A stretch of 64,000 nt of DNA from Confluentibacter flavum (GTDB lineage Bacteria > Bacteroidota > Bacteroidia > Flavobacteriales > Flavobacteriaceae). Below the pieces are notes generated by a model, which worked only from the letters and a program-made list of their open reading frames with translations, did no database searches and was not told where the DNA came from. Shown piece after piece: positions 42,965 to 52,417 of the stretch (positions are counted from its first letter, which is position 1; every line of letters starts with the position of its first letter). Where the stretch lies: assembly GCF_002843175.1 (NCBI RefSeq), contig NZ_PJEO01000056.1, forward strand, positions 124,001 to 188,000. Direction: 5' to 3'. A program made the translations under genes and the position numbers.

Positions 42965-44290
42965 ATGGCAATTATAGGAAACAAAGAATACTACAAAGGT
43001 ATTGGAGACATCAAGTTTGAAGGAAAAGAATCAGACAACCCATTAGCGTTTAAATACTACAACCCAGATCAAGTGGTTGCAGGTAAAACCATGCGTGATC
43101 ATTTTAAATTTTCAGTAGCATACTGGCATACATTCTGTGGAACAGGTGCAGATCCATTCGGCCCTGGAACACAAAATTTTGAATGGGACAAATCTTCTGA
43201 CGCTGTACAAGCAGCAAAAGACAAAGCAGATGCTGCGTTTGAATTTACAACTAAAATGGGATTTGGATACTACTGTTTCCATGATTTCGATTTAATTAGA
43301 GAAGGCGCCACTTTTGCTGAATCTGAATCTAGATTAGCAACTATTACTGAGTATCTAAAAGAAAAACAAGCAGCTTCGGGAGTAAAATTACTTTGGGGTA
43401 CTGCTAACTGTTTCTCTAACCCCCGTTACATGAACGGCGCATCTACCAATCCAGATTTTAATGTGGTTGCTAGAGCTGGAGGACAAATAAAGTTGGCTCT
43501 TGATGCTACTATAGCATTAAATGGAGAAAACTACGTGTTCTGGGGAGGTCGTGAAGGTTATATGACGCTTCTAAATACAGATATGGGACGTGAATTAGAC
43601 CATATGGGACAGTTTTTAGCTATGTGTAGAGACTATGCGCGTTCGAAAGGATTTAAAGGAAATTTCTTTATCGAACCGAAGCCTATGGAACCATCTAAAC
43701 ACCAATACGATTTTGATAGTGCTACTGCTATCGGTTTCTTAAAGGAATATGGCTTGGATAAAGATTTCAAAATAAATATTGAAGTTAACCATGCTACTTT
43801 AGCGCAACACACTTTCCAACACGAATTGGAAGTAGCTGCAAAAGCAGGTATGTTAGGAAGTTTAGATGCTAACAGAGGTGATTACCAAAATGGTTGGGAT
43901 ACCGATCAATTCCCAAATAACATTCAAGAAACAACCGAAGCCATGTTGGTTTTCCTTAAAGCTGGAGGTTTACAAGGCGGTGGCGTTAACTTTGACGCTA
44001 AGATCAGAAGAAACTCTACCGATTTAGATGATGTATTTCATGCCCATATTGGTGGTGCAGATACCTTTGCAAGAGCGTTGTTGATTGCAGATAAAATCCT
44101 TACATCTTCTCCTTACGAAAAACTTAGAAAAGAGCGTTATGCTTCTTTTGATTCTGGTAAAGGAAAAGATTTTGAAAATGGCAAATTGAGTTTACATGAT
44201 TTATACAAAATAGCTCAAGAAAATGGTGAACTATCTTTAAAAAGTGGTAAACAAGAGTTGTTTGAGAATATTATAAATCAATATATATAA
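42965..44290 (+). CDS. xylA: xylose isomerase
   Basis: The 441-residue TIM-barrel enzyme converts D-xylose to D-xylulose in the cytoplasm. Class II (long) features are present: [17 protein letters not shown] near residue 50, [10 protein letters not shown] with the catalytic His near residue 100, [15 protein letters not shown], the metal-binding [15 protein letters not shown] near 233-247, [19 protein letters not shown] and SLDANRGD. It ends the gntR-xylB-xylA operon at a strong hairpin 28 bases later. Confidence 0.97.
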   Translation: MAIIGNKEYYKGIGDIKFEGKESDNPLAFKYYNPDQVVAGKTMRDHFKFSVAYWHTFCGTGADPFGPGTQNFEWDKSSDAVQAAKDKADAAFEFTTKMGFGYYCFHDFDLIREGATFAESESRLATITEYLKEKQAASGVKLLWGTANCFSNPRYMNGASTNPDFNVVARAGGQIKLALDATIALNGENYVFWGGREGYMTLLNTDMGRELDHMGQFLAMCRDYARSKGFKGNFFIEPKPMEPSKHQYDFDSATAIGFLKEYGLDKDFKINIEVNHATLAQHTFQHELEVAAKAGMLGSLDANRGDYQNGWDTDQFPNNIQETTEAMLVFLKAGGLQGGGVNFDAKIRRNSTDLDDVFHAHIGGADTFARALLIADKILTSSPYEKLRKERYASFDSGKGKDFENGKLSLHDLYKIAQENGELSLKSGKQELFENIINQYI

Positions 44291-44317
44291 TCAATAATTG
44301 ATTCCGTTGATTAAAAA

Positions 44318-44346
44318 AAGAGAAGCTTTTAGCTTCTCTTTTTTTG
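44318..44346 (+). terminator. terminator of the gntR-xylB-xylA operon
   Basis: AAGAGAAGC, a TTTTA loop and GCTTCTCTT form a perfect 9-bp stem followed by a run of T. Confidence 0.88.
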
Positions 44347-44469
44347 TTTATTTAAATTTCAGTTTCTGTCAAAAACGACTGTATAACAACCAATAAGATA
44401 CATTTGGTGCCCTAGTGAATCAATAAAATACATATATTTACGGCCAACTAAACTTAATCAATTTATAAT

Positions 44470-46140
44470 ATGAAACATTATTTTTTAGCTATGCAATCCG
44501 TTATGGAAAACTTGGATTGGGTGGTTTTAGGAATTTATTTCCTTGCTTTGATGGCTGTAGCTGTGTGGGTTGTTCTTCAAAAAGATAAAAACACAGAAGA
44601 TTATTTTTTAGCAGGCAGAAATGTAGGGTGGTTTGTTATTGGGGCGTCTATTTTTGCTTCCAACATTGGGTCTGAACACGTAGTGGGTCTTGCTGGAACT
44701 GGTTTTGAATCGGGTACACCTATGGCGCATTATGAGTTGCATGCCTGGATTGTATTACTTCTAGGATGGTTATTTCTACCATTTTATATTAGAAGTGGTG
44801 CTTTCACCATGCCCGAGTTTCTAGAAAAAAGGTTCGACAGTCGTTCGCGATGGTTTTTATCTTTATTTTCATTAGTGGCCTATGTGCTTACTAAAGTGTC
44901 TGTCACCATTTACGCTGGAGGTATTGTGGTTTCTGAATTATTGGGAATTCCATTCTGGTACGGTGCCATAGGTATTGTTCTTTTCACAGGTGCATATACT
45001 GTGATTGGTGGTATGAAAGCAGTGATTTACACCGAAACTTTACAAACTGTTATTTTAATTTTTGGGTCGGTCATTATAACATACCTAGGCCTAAAAGAAG
45101 TTGGAGGATGGTCTCAATTACATGAAACGGTAACTGCTGTAAGCCCCGATCATTTTAATATGTGGCGGTCAATGAATGACCCTGATTTCCCATGGACTGG
45201 ATTACTATTTGGAGGAACAGTTGTAGGGATATGGTATTGGTGTACAGACCAATATATTGTACAGCGTACTTTGGCTGCAAATAATATAAAAATCGGTAGA
45301 AGAGGGGCTATTTTTGGTGCTTATTTAAAATTACTTCCCATTTTAATCTTTTTAATTCCAGGCATAATAGCATTTGCTTTAACCATTCAAAACCCAGATG
45401 TGTTTTTTGTTGAGAAAGCAGATAGAGCATTCCCTATGCTGGTAAAAACGTTATTGCCAGTAGGATTGAAAGGATTAGTTGCTGGAGGTTTAATGGCTGC
45501 TTTAATGAGTTCTTTAGCCTCTGTTTTTAATTCATGTTCTACCATTTTTACTATTGATATTTATAAAAAATTATATCCAGAAAAAACCGAAAAGGTTTTG
45601 GTTAAAACCGGTAAAATTGCCACAGGCTTCATTGTTGTTTTAGGTATTATTTGGATTCCTATTATGGAGAAAATTGGAGGTGGTGTTATGTATCAATATC
45701 TTCAAAACGTTCAATCGTATATTGCGCCTCCCGTAACTGCTGTTTTCTTATTGGGAATCATTTGGAAGCGTGTGAACGCTACCGCGGCCATTTCAACATT
45801 GATGGTAGGATTGGTGCTCCTAATTTTAAGATTGGGAAGTGAAATTTACTATCAACCACAAATAGCAGCTGGCGACATTGTTAATAACATCGCTTTTAGT
45901 TTTGCCACTATAAACTTTGCCCATATGGCGATATTTATGTTTATATTTTCGATTATTTTCTGTATTACCGTCAGCTTAGCATCTCGAGCTCCAAATTATG
46001 AACACATAAAAGGTTTAGCTTTTGGAACACTTTCTGAAGAGCAAAAAGCCGCTAATAAAGATAGTTATGACACAATTGATGTTGTTCTATCTGTCATATT
46101 AGTGTTAATTGTGATAGGTGTACTCGCATATTTTACATAG
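44470..46140 (+). CDS. sodium/solute symporter (SSS family), probable xylose importer
   Basis: A 556-residue protein with about 14 membrane segments of the SGLT-type SSS family. Typical elements are NTEDYFLAGRNVGWFVIGAS near residues 41-60, SNIGSEHVVGLAGTGFE, YTVIGGMKAVIYTETLQ and GTVVGIWYWCTDQYIVQRTL. The C-terminal part ends in a long last helix (VVLSVILVLIVIGVLAYF). It should bring a monosaccharide across the inner membrane with Na+. Xylose is inferred from the neighbours xylA/xylB. It has its own transcript, between the xylA terminator and the hairpin at 46166. TATATTTA at 44433 resembles a -7 box, but no TTTG lies at a suitable distance. Confidence 0.9.
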   Translation: MKHYFLAMQSVMENLDWVVLGIYFLALMAVAVWVVLQKDKNTEDYFLAGRNVGWFVIGASIFASNIGSEHVVGLAGTGFESGTPMAHYELHAWIVLLLGWLFLPFYIRSGAFTMPEFLEKRFDSRSRWFLSLFSLVAYVLTKVSVTIYAGGIVVSELLGIPFWYGAIGIVLFTGAYTVIGGMKAVIYTETLQTVILIFGSVIITYLGLKEVGGWSQLHETVTAVSPDHFNMWRSMNDPDFPWTGLLFGGTVVGIWYWCTDQYIVQRTLAANNIKIGRRGAIFGAYLKLLPILIFLIPGIIAFALTIQNPDVFFVEKADRAFPMLVKTLLPVGLKGLVAGGLMAALMSSLASVFNSCSTIFTIDIYKKLYPEKTEKVLVKTGKIATGFIVVLGIIWIPIMEKIGGGVMYQYLQNVQSYIAPPVTAVFLLGIIWKRVNATAAISTLMVGLVLLILRLGSEIYYQPQIAAGDIVNNIAFSFATINFAHMAIFMFIFSIIFCITVSLASRAPNYEHIKGLAFGTLSEEQKAANKDSYDTIDVVLSVILVLIVIGVLAYFT

Positions 46141-46165
46141 CATAATGGTTTTAATTAAATCATCT

Positions 46166-46194
46166 AAAAAGGGAGGCTGTTGCCTCCCTTTTTT
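46166..46194 (+). terminator. bidirectional terminator between the symporter and lipoprotein genes
   Basis: GGGAGGC, a TGTT loop and GCCTCCC form a 7-bp GC-rich stem extended by A/T pairs, with T runs on both strands. The flanking genes converge here. Confidence 0.85.
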
Positions 46195-46207
46195 ATATGA
46201 AACAGAA

Positions 46208-46504
46208 CTAATCTTTTTTTATTTCATTTACTTTTTTATCCACTGCCTCACCTGCAGTTTTAATAGCATCTACTGTAGCTTTAACAGCATCATCCGTAGC
46301 ATCAACAGCGTTATCAATAGCTTTACCAGCTTCTTCTAGTGCGCCTTCTGTTGCCTTTGCTGCTTCTTCAGCTGCATCTTCTATAGCATCTCCTGCGTTT
46401 TCCATTGTCTCCTCTACAGAATCGACTTTTTTGTTATCCCTACAAGAGGTGAAAATTAAACTTAAGACAAATACTAAAACGGAACATAATAAGAATTTTT
46501 TCAT
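46208..46504 (-). CDS. small Ala-rich, LEA-like lipoprotein
   Basis: A 98-residue product with a lipoprotein signal (VFVLSLIFTSC, Cys21). The mature part is one long Ala/Glu/Asp/Lys-rich amphipathic helix, about 50 residues, built from near-11-residue units such as ENAGDAIEDAAEEAAKATEG and EEAGKAIDNAVDATDDAVK. The pattern resembles LEA-type stress proteins and apolipoprotein-like helices, but I can name no close family. It should sit in the envelope as a membrane-associated helix. It lies inside the xylose region but on the opposite strand, between terminator and lacI, so a link to xylan use is unproven. Confidence 0.75.
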   Translation of the reverse strand: MKKFLLCSVLVFVLSLIFTSCRDNKKVDSVEETMENAGDAIEDAAEEAAKATEGALEEAGKAIDNAVDATDDAVKATVDAIKTAGEAVDKKVNEIKKD

Positions 46505-46582
46505 TGATATTATTTTTAGTTATAAATTAGTTATACGTTAACAATTACATATTTAGATGATATTTACTTAAAATTTTAGTTT

Positions 46583-46634
46583 AAATCGATTTTTAAATAA
46601 AGAAATGTAATTTGTTTTTAAAAATGTATATTTG
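46583..46634 (+). promoter_or_regulatory. promoter region of the LacI-type regulator gene with a CG-centred palindrome
   Basis: TATATTTG at 46627-46634 is a perfect -7 box. The -33 position (AATG at 46604-46607, 19-base spacer) is weak, which suggests regulation. AAATCGATTT at 46583-46592 is a perfect 10-bp palindrome with the central CG favoured by LacI-family operators. It may be an autoregulatory site. Confidence 0.5.
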
Positions 46635-46653
46635 ACTTATTTTTTTTATTAAT

Positions 46654-47685
46654 ATGAAAAAAAACACAGAAGTTACTATTTATGATTTAGCAAAAAAGTT
46701 GAATTTAGCAACTTCAACTATTTCTAGAGCTTTAAATAGTCATCATAGTATTAGCCAGAAAACCATTGATAAAGTAAAAAAAGCAGCAACCGAGATGGGA
46801 TATCGCCCAAATAATTTAGCTGCTAGTTTAAGAAATAAAAAAACAAAAACCATCGGGGTTTTATTACCTACCATAGCTCAACCTTTTCTTTCCGCATTAA
46901 TTAGTGGTGTTGAAACAACCGCTCAAGAAGCAGGGTATAATGTAGTCATTATGCAATCCCATGACTCCTATGAAGAAGAGGTTAATTTAACCCAGTCATT
47001 ATATAGCAGTAGGGTTAGTGGTGTTATTTGTTGTTTAGCGATGGAAACTAGTGATACTGCTCATTTCAAAATATTTACAGATAATAACATTCCTTTAGTT
47101 TTTGTAGATAGAGTTCCAAAACATGCTGACACCTACCGAGTCATGATTGATAATTATGCCGCAGGTTATAAAGCAACCAAACATCTTATAGACCAAGGAT
47201 GTTTAAAAATTGCCCATATTACAAGAGCATCCGAATTTGGAAATATATATAGTGAAAGAAAAAAAGGTTATCTAGATGCTTTAAAGGACAATAATCTGCA
47301 AATTGACGCCAAACTTATAGTAAATCTTAAATCAGTAAGCTATGAAGAAACCGAAACGGCAGCCAACAAACTATTTAATTTAAAAAATCCGCCGGACGGT
47401 ATTTTTGCAGCAGGAGACATGATGGCAATCATTGCTATTCAATGTGCTAAAAAAAGAGGCATTAAAATCCCCGAGGAATTAGCTGTAATTGGTTTTAATA
47501 ACGACCCTAATTCAAGAATTATAGAACCTAATTTATCGACCATTTCACACCCTGCTGAAAAAATGGGACAAGCTTCCTCTGAAATAATCTTAAAAAATCT
47601 GGAACAATCGACAAAAGATGATATTAGAGACATAACGGTTTTAAACACCGAAGTACTTGTTCGAGAATCTTCAAAAAGAAAATAA
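46654..47685 (+). CDS. LacI-family transcriptional regulator
   Basis: A 343-residue regulator. The N-terminal helix-turn-helix is VTIYDLAKKLNLATSTISRA (residues 7-26), with hinge MGYRPNNLAASLRNKKT. The effector-binding domain follows from TIGVLLPTIAQPFLSALISG, with RKKGYLDAL, PDGIFAAGDMMAI and AVIGFNNDP as the standard subdomain landmarks. The position between the xylose genes and the xylan enzymes suggests it senses xylose or a xylo-oligosaccharide and controls one or more transcripts here. The gene is monocistronic and convergent with the GH3 enzyme gene, with 36 bases between stops. Confidence 0.92.
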   Translation: MKKNTEVTIYDLAKKLNLATSTISRALNSHHSISQKTIDKVKKAATEMGYRPNNLAASLRNKKTKTIGVLLPTIAQPFLSALISGVETTAQEAGYNVVIMQSHDSYEEEVNLTQSLYSSRVSGVICCLAMETSDTAHFKIFTDNNIPLVFVDRVPKHADTYRVMIDNYAAGYKATKHLIDQGCLKIAHITRASEFGNIYSERKKGYLDALKDNNLQIDAKLIVNLKSVSYEETETAANKLFNLKNPPDGIFAAGDMMAIIAIQCAKKRGIKIPEELAVIGFNNDPNSRIIEPNLSTISHPAEKMGQASSEIILKNLEQSTKDDIRDITVLNTEVLVRESSKRK

Positions 47686-47721
47686 TTTACATAGGGTTGT
47701 TACCCGTAATTACCTATTTCA

Positions 47722-49992
47722 CTATTTTACAGCAATTAAAATCTCTGACATTGTTGCCGCACCAAGTTCAGTACTACGTTTCATTGGACTTGAACCACCA
47801 ACATAAATTTTAAATTCCCCTGATTCTATAGTTCTTGTACCGTCTTCTTTTACAATTTCAAAATCTTTAGGAGCAAGTTCAAATTCTATGTTTTTAGACA
47901 CTCCTGGTTCCAAAGTAACTCTTTTTGTTTTGATAAGTTGAAAATTGGGAACTGTTACAGATGCTTCTATATCTGATATATATATTTGGGCAACTTCATC
48001 TGATGTTACTTTTCCAGAATTTGTAATTTTCACTTGTACTTTAACAGTATCGTTTTTTGAAATTGCTTTATTTGAGACATTTATATCACCATAAGTAAAA
48101 TTAGTATAGCTTAATCCAAACCCAAACGGATATAAAGGTTCCTCATTCATGTATTTATAAGTCCTTCCTTTCATGGAATAGTCATCAAAAGCTGGCAACT
48201 GGTCTAAAGATTTTGGGAATGTAATTGGCAATCTACCAGAAGGTGATACGTTCCCAAAAAGAATATCCGCAACAGCCGTTCCGCCTTCTTCCCCAGGATA
48301 CCAAACCAATAAAACGGCATCTGCCAATTCTTGTACATCAGCTAAATTCATAGGGCTTCCACCGGTAATTACAGCTACAATAGGTTTTTTATCTTCCGGA
48401 TTTTTATCGGCTGTTTCTCGTAATTGTTTAAGGTAATCGACTTGGTTCTTTGGTAAATCGTAATCCAATCTATCTCCTGCTGTTGAAGAATCAATAGAAT
48501 CCCCTTCCTCTCCTTGCAAGGTGCTCGATAAACCCAATACTACTATGGTTACATCACTACTTCCTGCATGGCCAATGGCATAATTTATAGGGTTTATAGA
48601 TTTCTGATTTAGCATAGCACCTAATCTATATTGTAATTGACTTGTTGGAAGTATAGCGGCACTAATACCTTCTAAAATGGTGACCATGTTTGAATTTACA
48701 CCATAATAGTTTCCTAAAAGTATTTCTATGTTAGATGCATTGGGACCAGTAACAAAATATTTTGATAGGTCATTTTTTAAAGGTAAAATACCATTGTTTT
48801 TTAAAAGTACCATACTCTTTTGAGCTGCTTCTTTAGCCAATGCTCGATTGGTTTCTCCGTTTACAACATCCATAGAAATGGCATCATAAGGATTACTTCC
48901 TTTAGGATCGAACAAACCTAATTTAAATCTAGTTCTTAATAAAACAGCTAATTGCGTATCAATGTCTTGTTCAGTAATTAAACCCCCTTTAACGGCATCG
49001 AATAACTGCTCATAAACAACACCGCAATTAAGGCTTACGCCACTTTTAAGCGCTAGTGCAGCTGCCTCAACTGGCGTGTTAACCACACCATGACCGCCTG
49101 CATTAGCCTGCTTATAAAAATCTTCCAGCGCTCCACAATCGGTTAAAACGTGTCCTTTAAAATGCCACTTATTTCTGAGAACTTCTGTTATTAAATAATT
49201 GCTTGAACAGCATGGTTCTCCATTTGTTCTATTATAAGCACACATTACAGATTCAACATTGGCATTAACCAAGGCCTCAAATGCTGGCAAGTACGTTTCC
49301 CATAAATCTTTTTGGCTAACTTCAGCGTTAAATTCGTGTCGAACTTGTTCAGGACCACTATGCACTGCAAAATGTTTGGCACAAGCCGCTGTTTTTAAAT
49401 AATCTGGATTATCGCCTTGCAATCCTTCAACAAAAGCTGTCCCTAAAATAGACGTTAGATAAGGATCTTCTCCATAAGTTTCTTGCCCGCGCCCCCATCT
49501 AGGATCTCTAAAAATATTAATATTAGGCGTCCAAAACGTTAAGCCATTATATTGTTTGTAATACCCTTTTTCACTGGTAGCATTATATATAGCTCTGGCT
49601 TCATCTGAAATAGCGGATGATACTCTAAATGCCAAATCGGCATCAAACGTAGCGCCAAGCCCAATAGCTTGAGGGAAAATAGTTGCGGCGCATGTACGAC
49701 CTACCCCATGCAAAGCTTCATTCCAATAATCATAAGGAGGAATATCTAATCTTTCAATTGAAGGCGTGCCATTCATCATCTGGCTTATTTTTTCCTCAAG
49801 TGTTAATCTTGAAATTAAATCTTGAATTCTTTCATCTATGGTAAGTGAAGGGTTATAAAAAGGAAGGGAATCATAAACATTGTCAGATACTTCATTTACA
49901 TTTTCTGAAGCATTTTCACTCTTACGATTGCAGGAACTGATAATTAAAAGTGATAGAATAATTAAAATAGCAGGAAACATTCTTTTTCTCAT
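47722..49992 (-). CDS. glycoside hydrolase family 3 lipoprotein, probable beta-xylosidase
   Basis: The 756-residue enzyme has a lipoprotein signal (SLLIISSC, Cys21). The GH3 TIM-barrel reads PYDYWNEALHGVGR near 86-99, PNINIFRDPRWGRGQETYGE near 156-175 and AKHFAVHSG near 205-213. The nucleophile Asp285 is in VLTDCGALED. The alpha/beta sandwich domain follows, then a fibronectin-III-like C-terminal domain (from about VKVQVKITNSGKVTSDEV). NEALHGV-type members act mostly on beta-xylosides and some on alpha-arabinofuranosides. It probably faces the periplasm or surface, trimming xylo-oligosaccharides. It diverges from the GH67 operon with a 239-base shared upstream region. Confidence 0.9.
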   Translation of the reverse strand: MRKRMFPAILIILSLLIISSCNRKSENASENVNEVSDNVYDSLPFYNPSLTIDERIQDLISRLTLEEKISQMMNGTPSIERLDIPPYDYWNEALHGVGRTCAATIFPQAIGLGATFDADLAFRVSSAISDEARAIYNATSEKGYYKQYNGLTFWTPNINIFRDPRWGRGQETYGEDPYLTSILGTAFVEGLQGDNPDYLKTAACAKHFAVHSGPEQVRHEFNAEVSQKDLWETYLPAFEALVNANVESVMCAYNRTNGEPCCSSNYLITEVLRNKWHFKGHVLTDCGALEDFYKQANAGGHGVVNTPVEAAALALKSGVSLNCGVVYEQLFDAVKGGLITEQDIDTQLAVLLRTRFKLGLFDPKGSNPYDAISMDVVNGETNRALAKEAAQKSMVLLKNNGILPLKNDLSKYFVTGPNASNIEILLGNYYGVNSNMVTILEGISAAILPTSQLQYRLGAMLNQKSINPINYAIGHAGSSDVTIVVLGLSSTLQGEEGDSIDSSTAGDRLDYDLPKNQVDYLKQLRETADKNPEDKKPIVAVITGGSPMNLADVQELADAVLLVWYPGEEGGTAVADILFGNVSPSGRLPITFPKSLDQLPAFDDYSMKGRTYKYMNEEPLYPFGFGLSYTNFTYGDINVSNKAISKNDTVKVQVKITNSGKVTSDEVAQIYISDIEASVTVPNFQLIKTKRVTLEPGVSKNIEFELAPKDFEIVKEDGTRTIESGEFKIYVGGSSPMKRSTELGAATMSEILIAVK

Positions 49993-50231
49993 GATAATTG
50001 GTTCTATTTAGTTAAATTGGAATATATTGTAATACAGTAAATGTATTGAAAATTTTTATTTTAAATTTGATTGTTTTAATTTTACGAATTAAATCACGGT
50101 ATAAATAAATCTTCCACATTTTAATGGTGGCTGTATTGCTAAATATGTATTAATTCCGCATTTTTAAGCACTTTAAAAAAAAATTGATACTGCTATACAG
50201 ATGAAAATTATTTATCTTTCAAACAAAATTT

Positions 50232-52388
50232 ATGTTTAAAAAAAACATCTTTTTCCTTGCTTTTTTAATTGTTTTTTGCAATAATCTTTTAGCAAATGAT
50301 GGCTATCATTTATGGCTACAATATAGTTATGTAGAAAATGCTTCTTTAAGACAAGAATATTTAACAGCATTAGAAAAATTATCAACTTCTGGAAATTCTG
50401 AAACGATAAAGATAGCATCAAAAGAACTTAATAGAGGACTTAGTAGTATGCTTGGCCCTGAGTTTTCATCCACTTCAACTAATAACAATGGCAATACTTT
50501 GATTTTTGGCGCAAAAGCTAACTTGTCAGAGGATGTCATTCTGCAATTGGGAAATGCTTTTAATGAAATAAATGAAGAAGGATACATCATAAAATCCTAT
50601 TCGCTTAAAGGCAAAAACCATATAATTATTACAGGCAATTCTGATATTGGGGTTCTATATGGGGTTTATAACTTTTTAAAATTATTGCAAACAAATAAAT
50701 CGATAGAAAAGTTAAATATTATTGATTCGCCTAAAATCAAAGTACGTATTTTAAATCATTGGGACAATTTAGACAGAACTGTTGAAAGAGGCTATGCTGG
50801 TTTCTCAATTTGGGATTGGCATCGTTTGCCAGATTATTTAGATCCCAGATATACTGACTATGCAAGGGCAAATGCATCTGTAGGTATAAATGGTACCGTA
50901 TTAAACAATGTAAATGCCAACGCCCTTATTTTAACTCCGCAGTATCTAGAAAAGGTTGAAGCCCTTGCCAATGTTTTTAGACCATATGGCATTAAGGTAT
51001 ATTTAACCGCACGTTTTTCTGCACCCATTGAAATCGGTGGATTAAAAACAGCAGATCCATTGGATGCCGATGTTATAAATTGGTGGAAAGAAAAAACCAA
51101 GGAAATTTATAATAGAATTCCAGATTTTGGTGGCTTTGTAGTTAAAGCAAACTCCGAAGGGCAACCAGGGCCCCAAGATTATGACAGAAATCATGTTGAT
51201 GGTGCCAATTTGTTGGCTACTGCCGTTGCCCCTTTTAACGGCATTATTATGTGGAGAGCTTTTGTGTACTCTGAACATGATACAACAGATAGAGCAAAAC
51301 AAGCCTATCCAGAATTTGTACCCTACGATGGACAGTTTAAAGACAATGTGATTATTCAGGTAAAAAATGGTGCCATCGATTTTCAACCTCGAGAGCCATT
51401 TCATCCAATGTTTGGAGCGATGCCTAAAACGCCAATAATGATGGAGTTTCAAATAACACAAGAGTATTTAGGCTTTAGCACTCACACCATTTTTTTGCCT
51501 ACTATGTATGAAGAAACGTTACAAGCAGATACTTATAGAAAAGGTAAAGGTTCTATTGTAGCTAAAGACCTTGATGGTACATTGCATAATAAAAGATTAA
51601 CTGGCATGGCTGGTGTAAGCAACATAGGTAACGATATTAACTGGACAGGCAACCCAATGTTACAAGCCAATTGGTATGGGTATGGCAGACTTGCTTGGGA
51701 TCCCTATTTAAGTGCCGAAAGTATTGCAGATGAATGGTTGAGATTAACATTCAGCAATAACAAAAAATTTATTGAACCCGTTAAAGAAATGTTGTTGAAT
51801 TCGAGGGAAGCTGCCGTTAATTATATGACTCCTTTAGGCTTGCACCACATTATGGATACAGGGCATCATTACGGACCAGGACCTTGGGTATCCAATCTAT
51901 CTAGACCAGAATGGAATCCAATTTATTACCATAAAGCAGATTCACTTGGTATTGGTTTCGATAGAACGTCTACAGGTAGTAATGCCACTGAACAATATGC
52001 TCCAGAAGTTGCTAACGTTTTTAATGATTTAAACTCTATTTCCGAAAAGAACTTATTATGGTTTCATCATGTGCCTTGGGATTATAAACTCAAAAACGGC
52101 AAAACACTATGGGATGCTATGGCATTAAAATATCAAGAAGGAGTTGACCAAGTTGCATCCATGATTACTACATGGAATCAAATGGAAAGCTATGTTGATG
52201 CTGAAAGATATAACAATATTAAAATGTTATTAAACATTCAATATAAAGAAGCAAAATGGTGGCGAGATGCCTGCTTATTGTATTTTCAACAATACTCTAA
52301 TATGCCACTACCCGAAGGCGTCGAAAAACCAACACAAACTTTGGAATATTTTCAATCATTAGAATTTCCTTTTGCTCCTGGGAATTAA
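50232..52388 (+). CDS. GH67 alpha-glucuronidase
   Basis: The 718-residue enzyme removes 4-O-methyl-glucuronic acid from the non-reducing end of xylo-oligosaccharides. A signal peptide ends near NNLLA (residues 1-21) with no lipobox, so it is periplasmic. The three GH67 domains are visible: the N-terminal one (HLWLQYSYV onward), the central TIM-barrel (VRILNHWDNLDRTVERGYAG near 175) and the C-terminal one (PWVSNLSRPEWNPIYYHKAD near 560). By spacing against the Cellvibrio japonicus enzyme, the acid is Glu309 (KANSEGQ) and the bases are Asp383 (AIDFQPRE) and Glu411 (ITQEYLG). It heads a plus-strand operon running to the GH43 gene. Confidence 0.95.
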   Translation: MFKKNIFFLAFLIVFCNNLLANDGYHLWLQYSYVENASLRQEYLTALEKLSTSGNSETIKIASKELNRGLSSMLGPEFSSTSTNNNGNTLIFGAKANLSEDVILQLGNAFNEINEEGYIIKSYSLKGKNHIIITGNSDIGVLYGVYNFLKLLQTNKSIEKLNIIDSPKIKVRILNHWDNLDRTVERGYAGFSIWDWHRLPDYLDPRYTDYARANASVGINGTVLNNVNANALILTPQYLEKVEALANVFRPYGIKVYLTARFSAPIEIGGLKTADPLDADVINWWKEKTKEIYNRIPDFGGFVVKANSEGQPGPQDYDRNHVDGANLLATAVAPFNGIIMWRAFVYSEHDTTDRAKQAYPEFVPYDGQFKDNVIIQVKNGAIDFQPREPFHPMFGAMPKTPIMMEFQITQEYLGFSTHTIFLPTMYEETLQADTYRKGKGSIVAKDLDGTLHNKRLTGMAGVSNIGNDINWTGNPMLQANWYGYGRLAWDPYLSAESIADEWLRLTFSNNKKFIEPVKEMLLNSREAAVNYMTPLGLHHIMDTGHHYGPGPWVSNLSRPEWNPIYYHKADSLGIGFDRTSTGSNATEQYAPEVANVFNDLNSISEKNLLWFHHVPWDYKLKNGKTLWDAMALKYQEGVDQVASMITTWNQMESYVDAERYNNIKMLLNIQYKEAKWWRDACLLYFQQYSNMPLPEGVEKPTQTLEYFQSLEFPFAPGN

Positions 52389-52417
52389 ATGAGACATTGT
52401 AAAAACTAATTTATTAA

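Noticed and set aside
44403-44440. Promoter for the SSS symporter (TTTG ... TATATTTA)
   Set aside because: The spacer is 26 bases, well outside the 18-19 seen at the tRNA promoters, and the -7 box has a mismatch.
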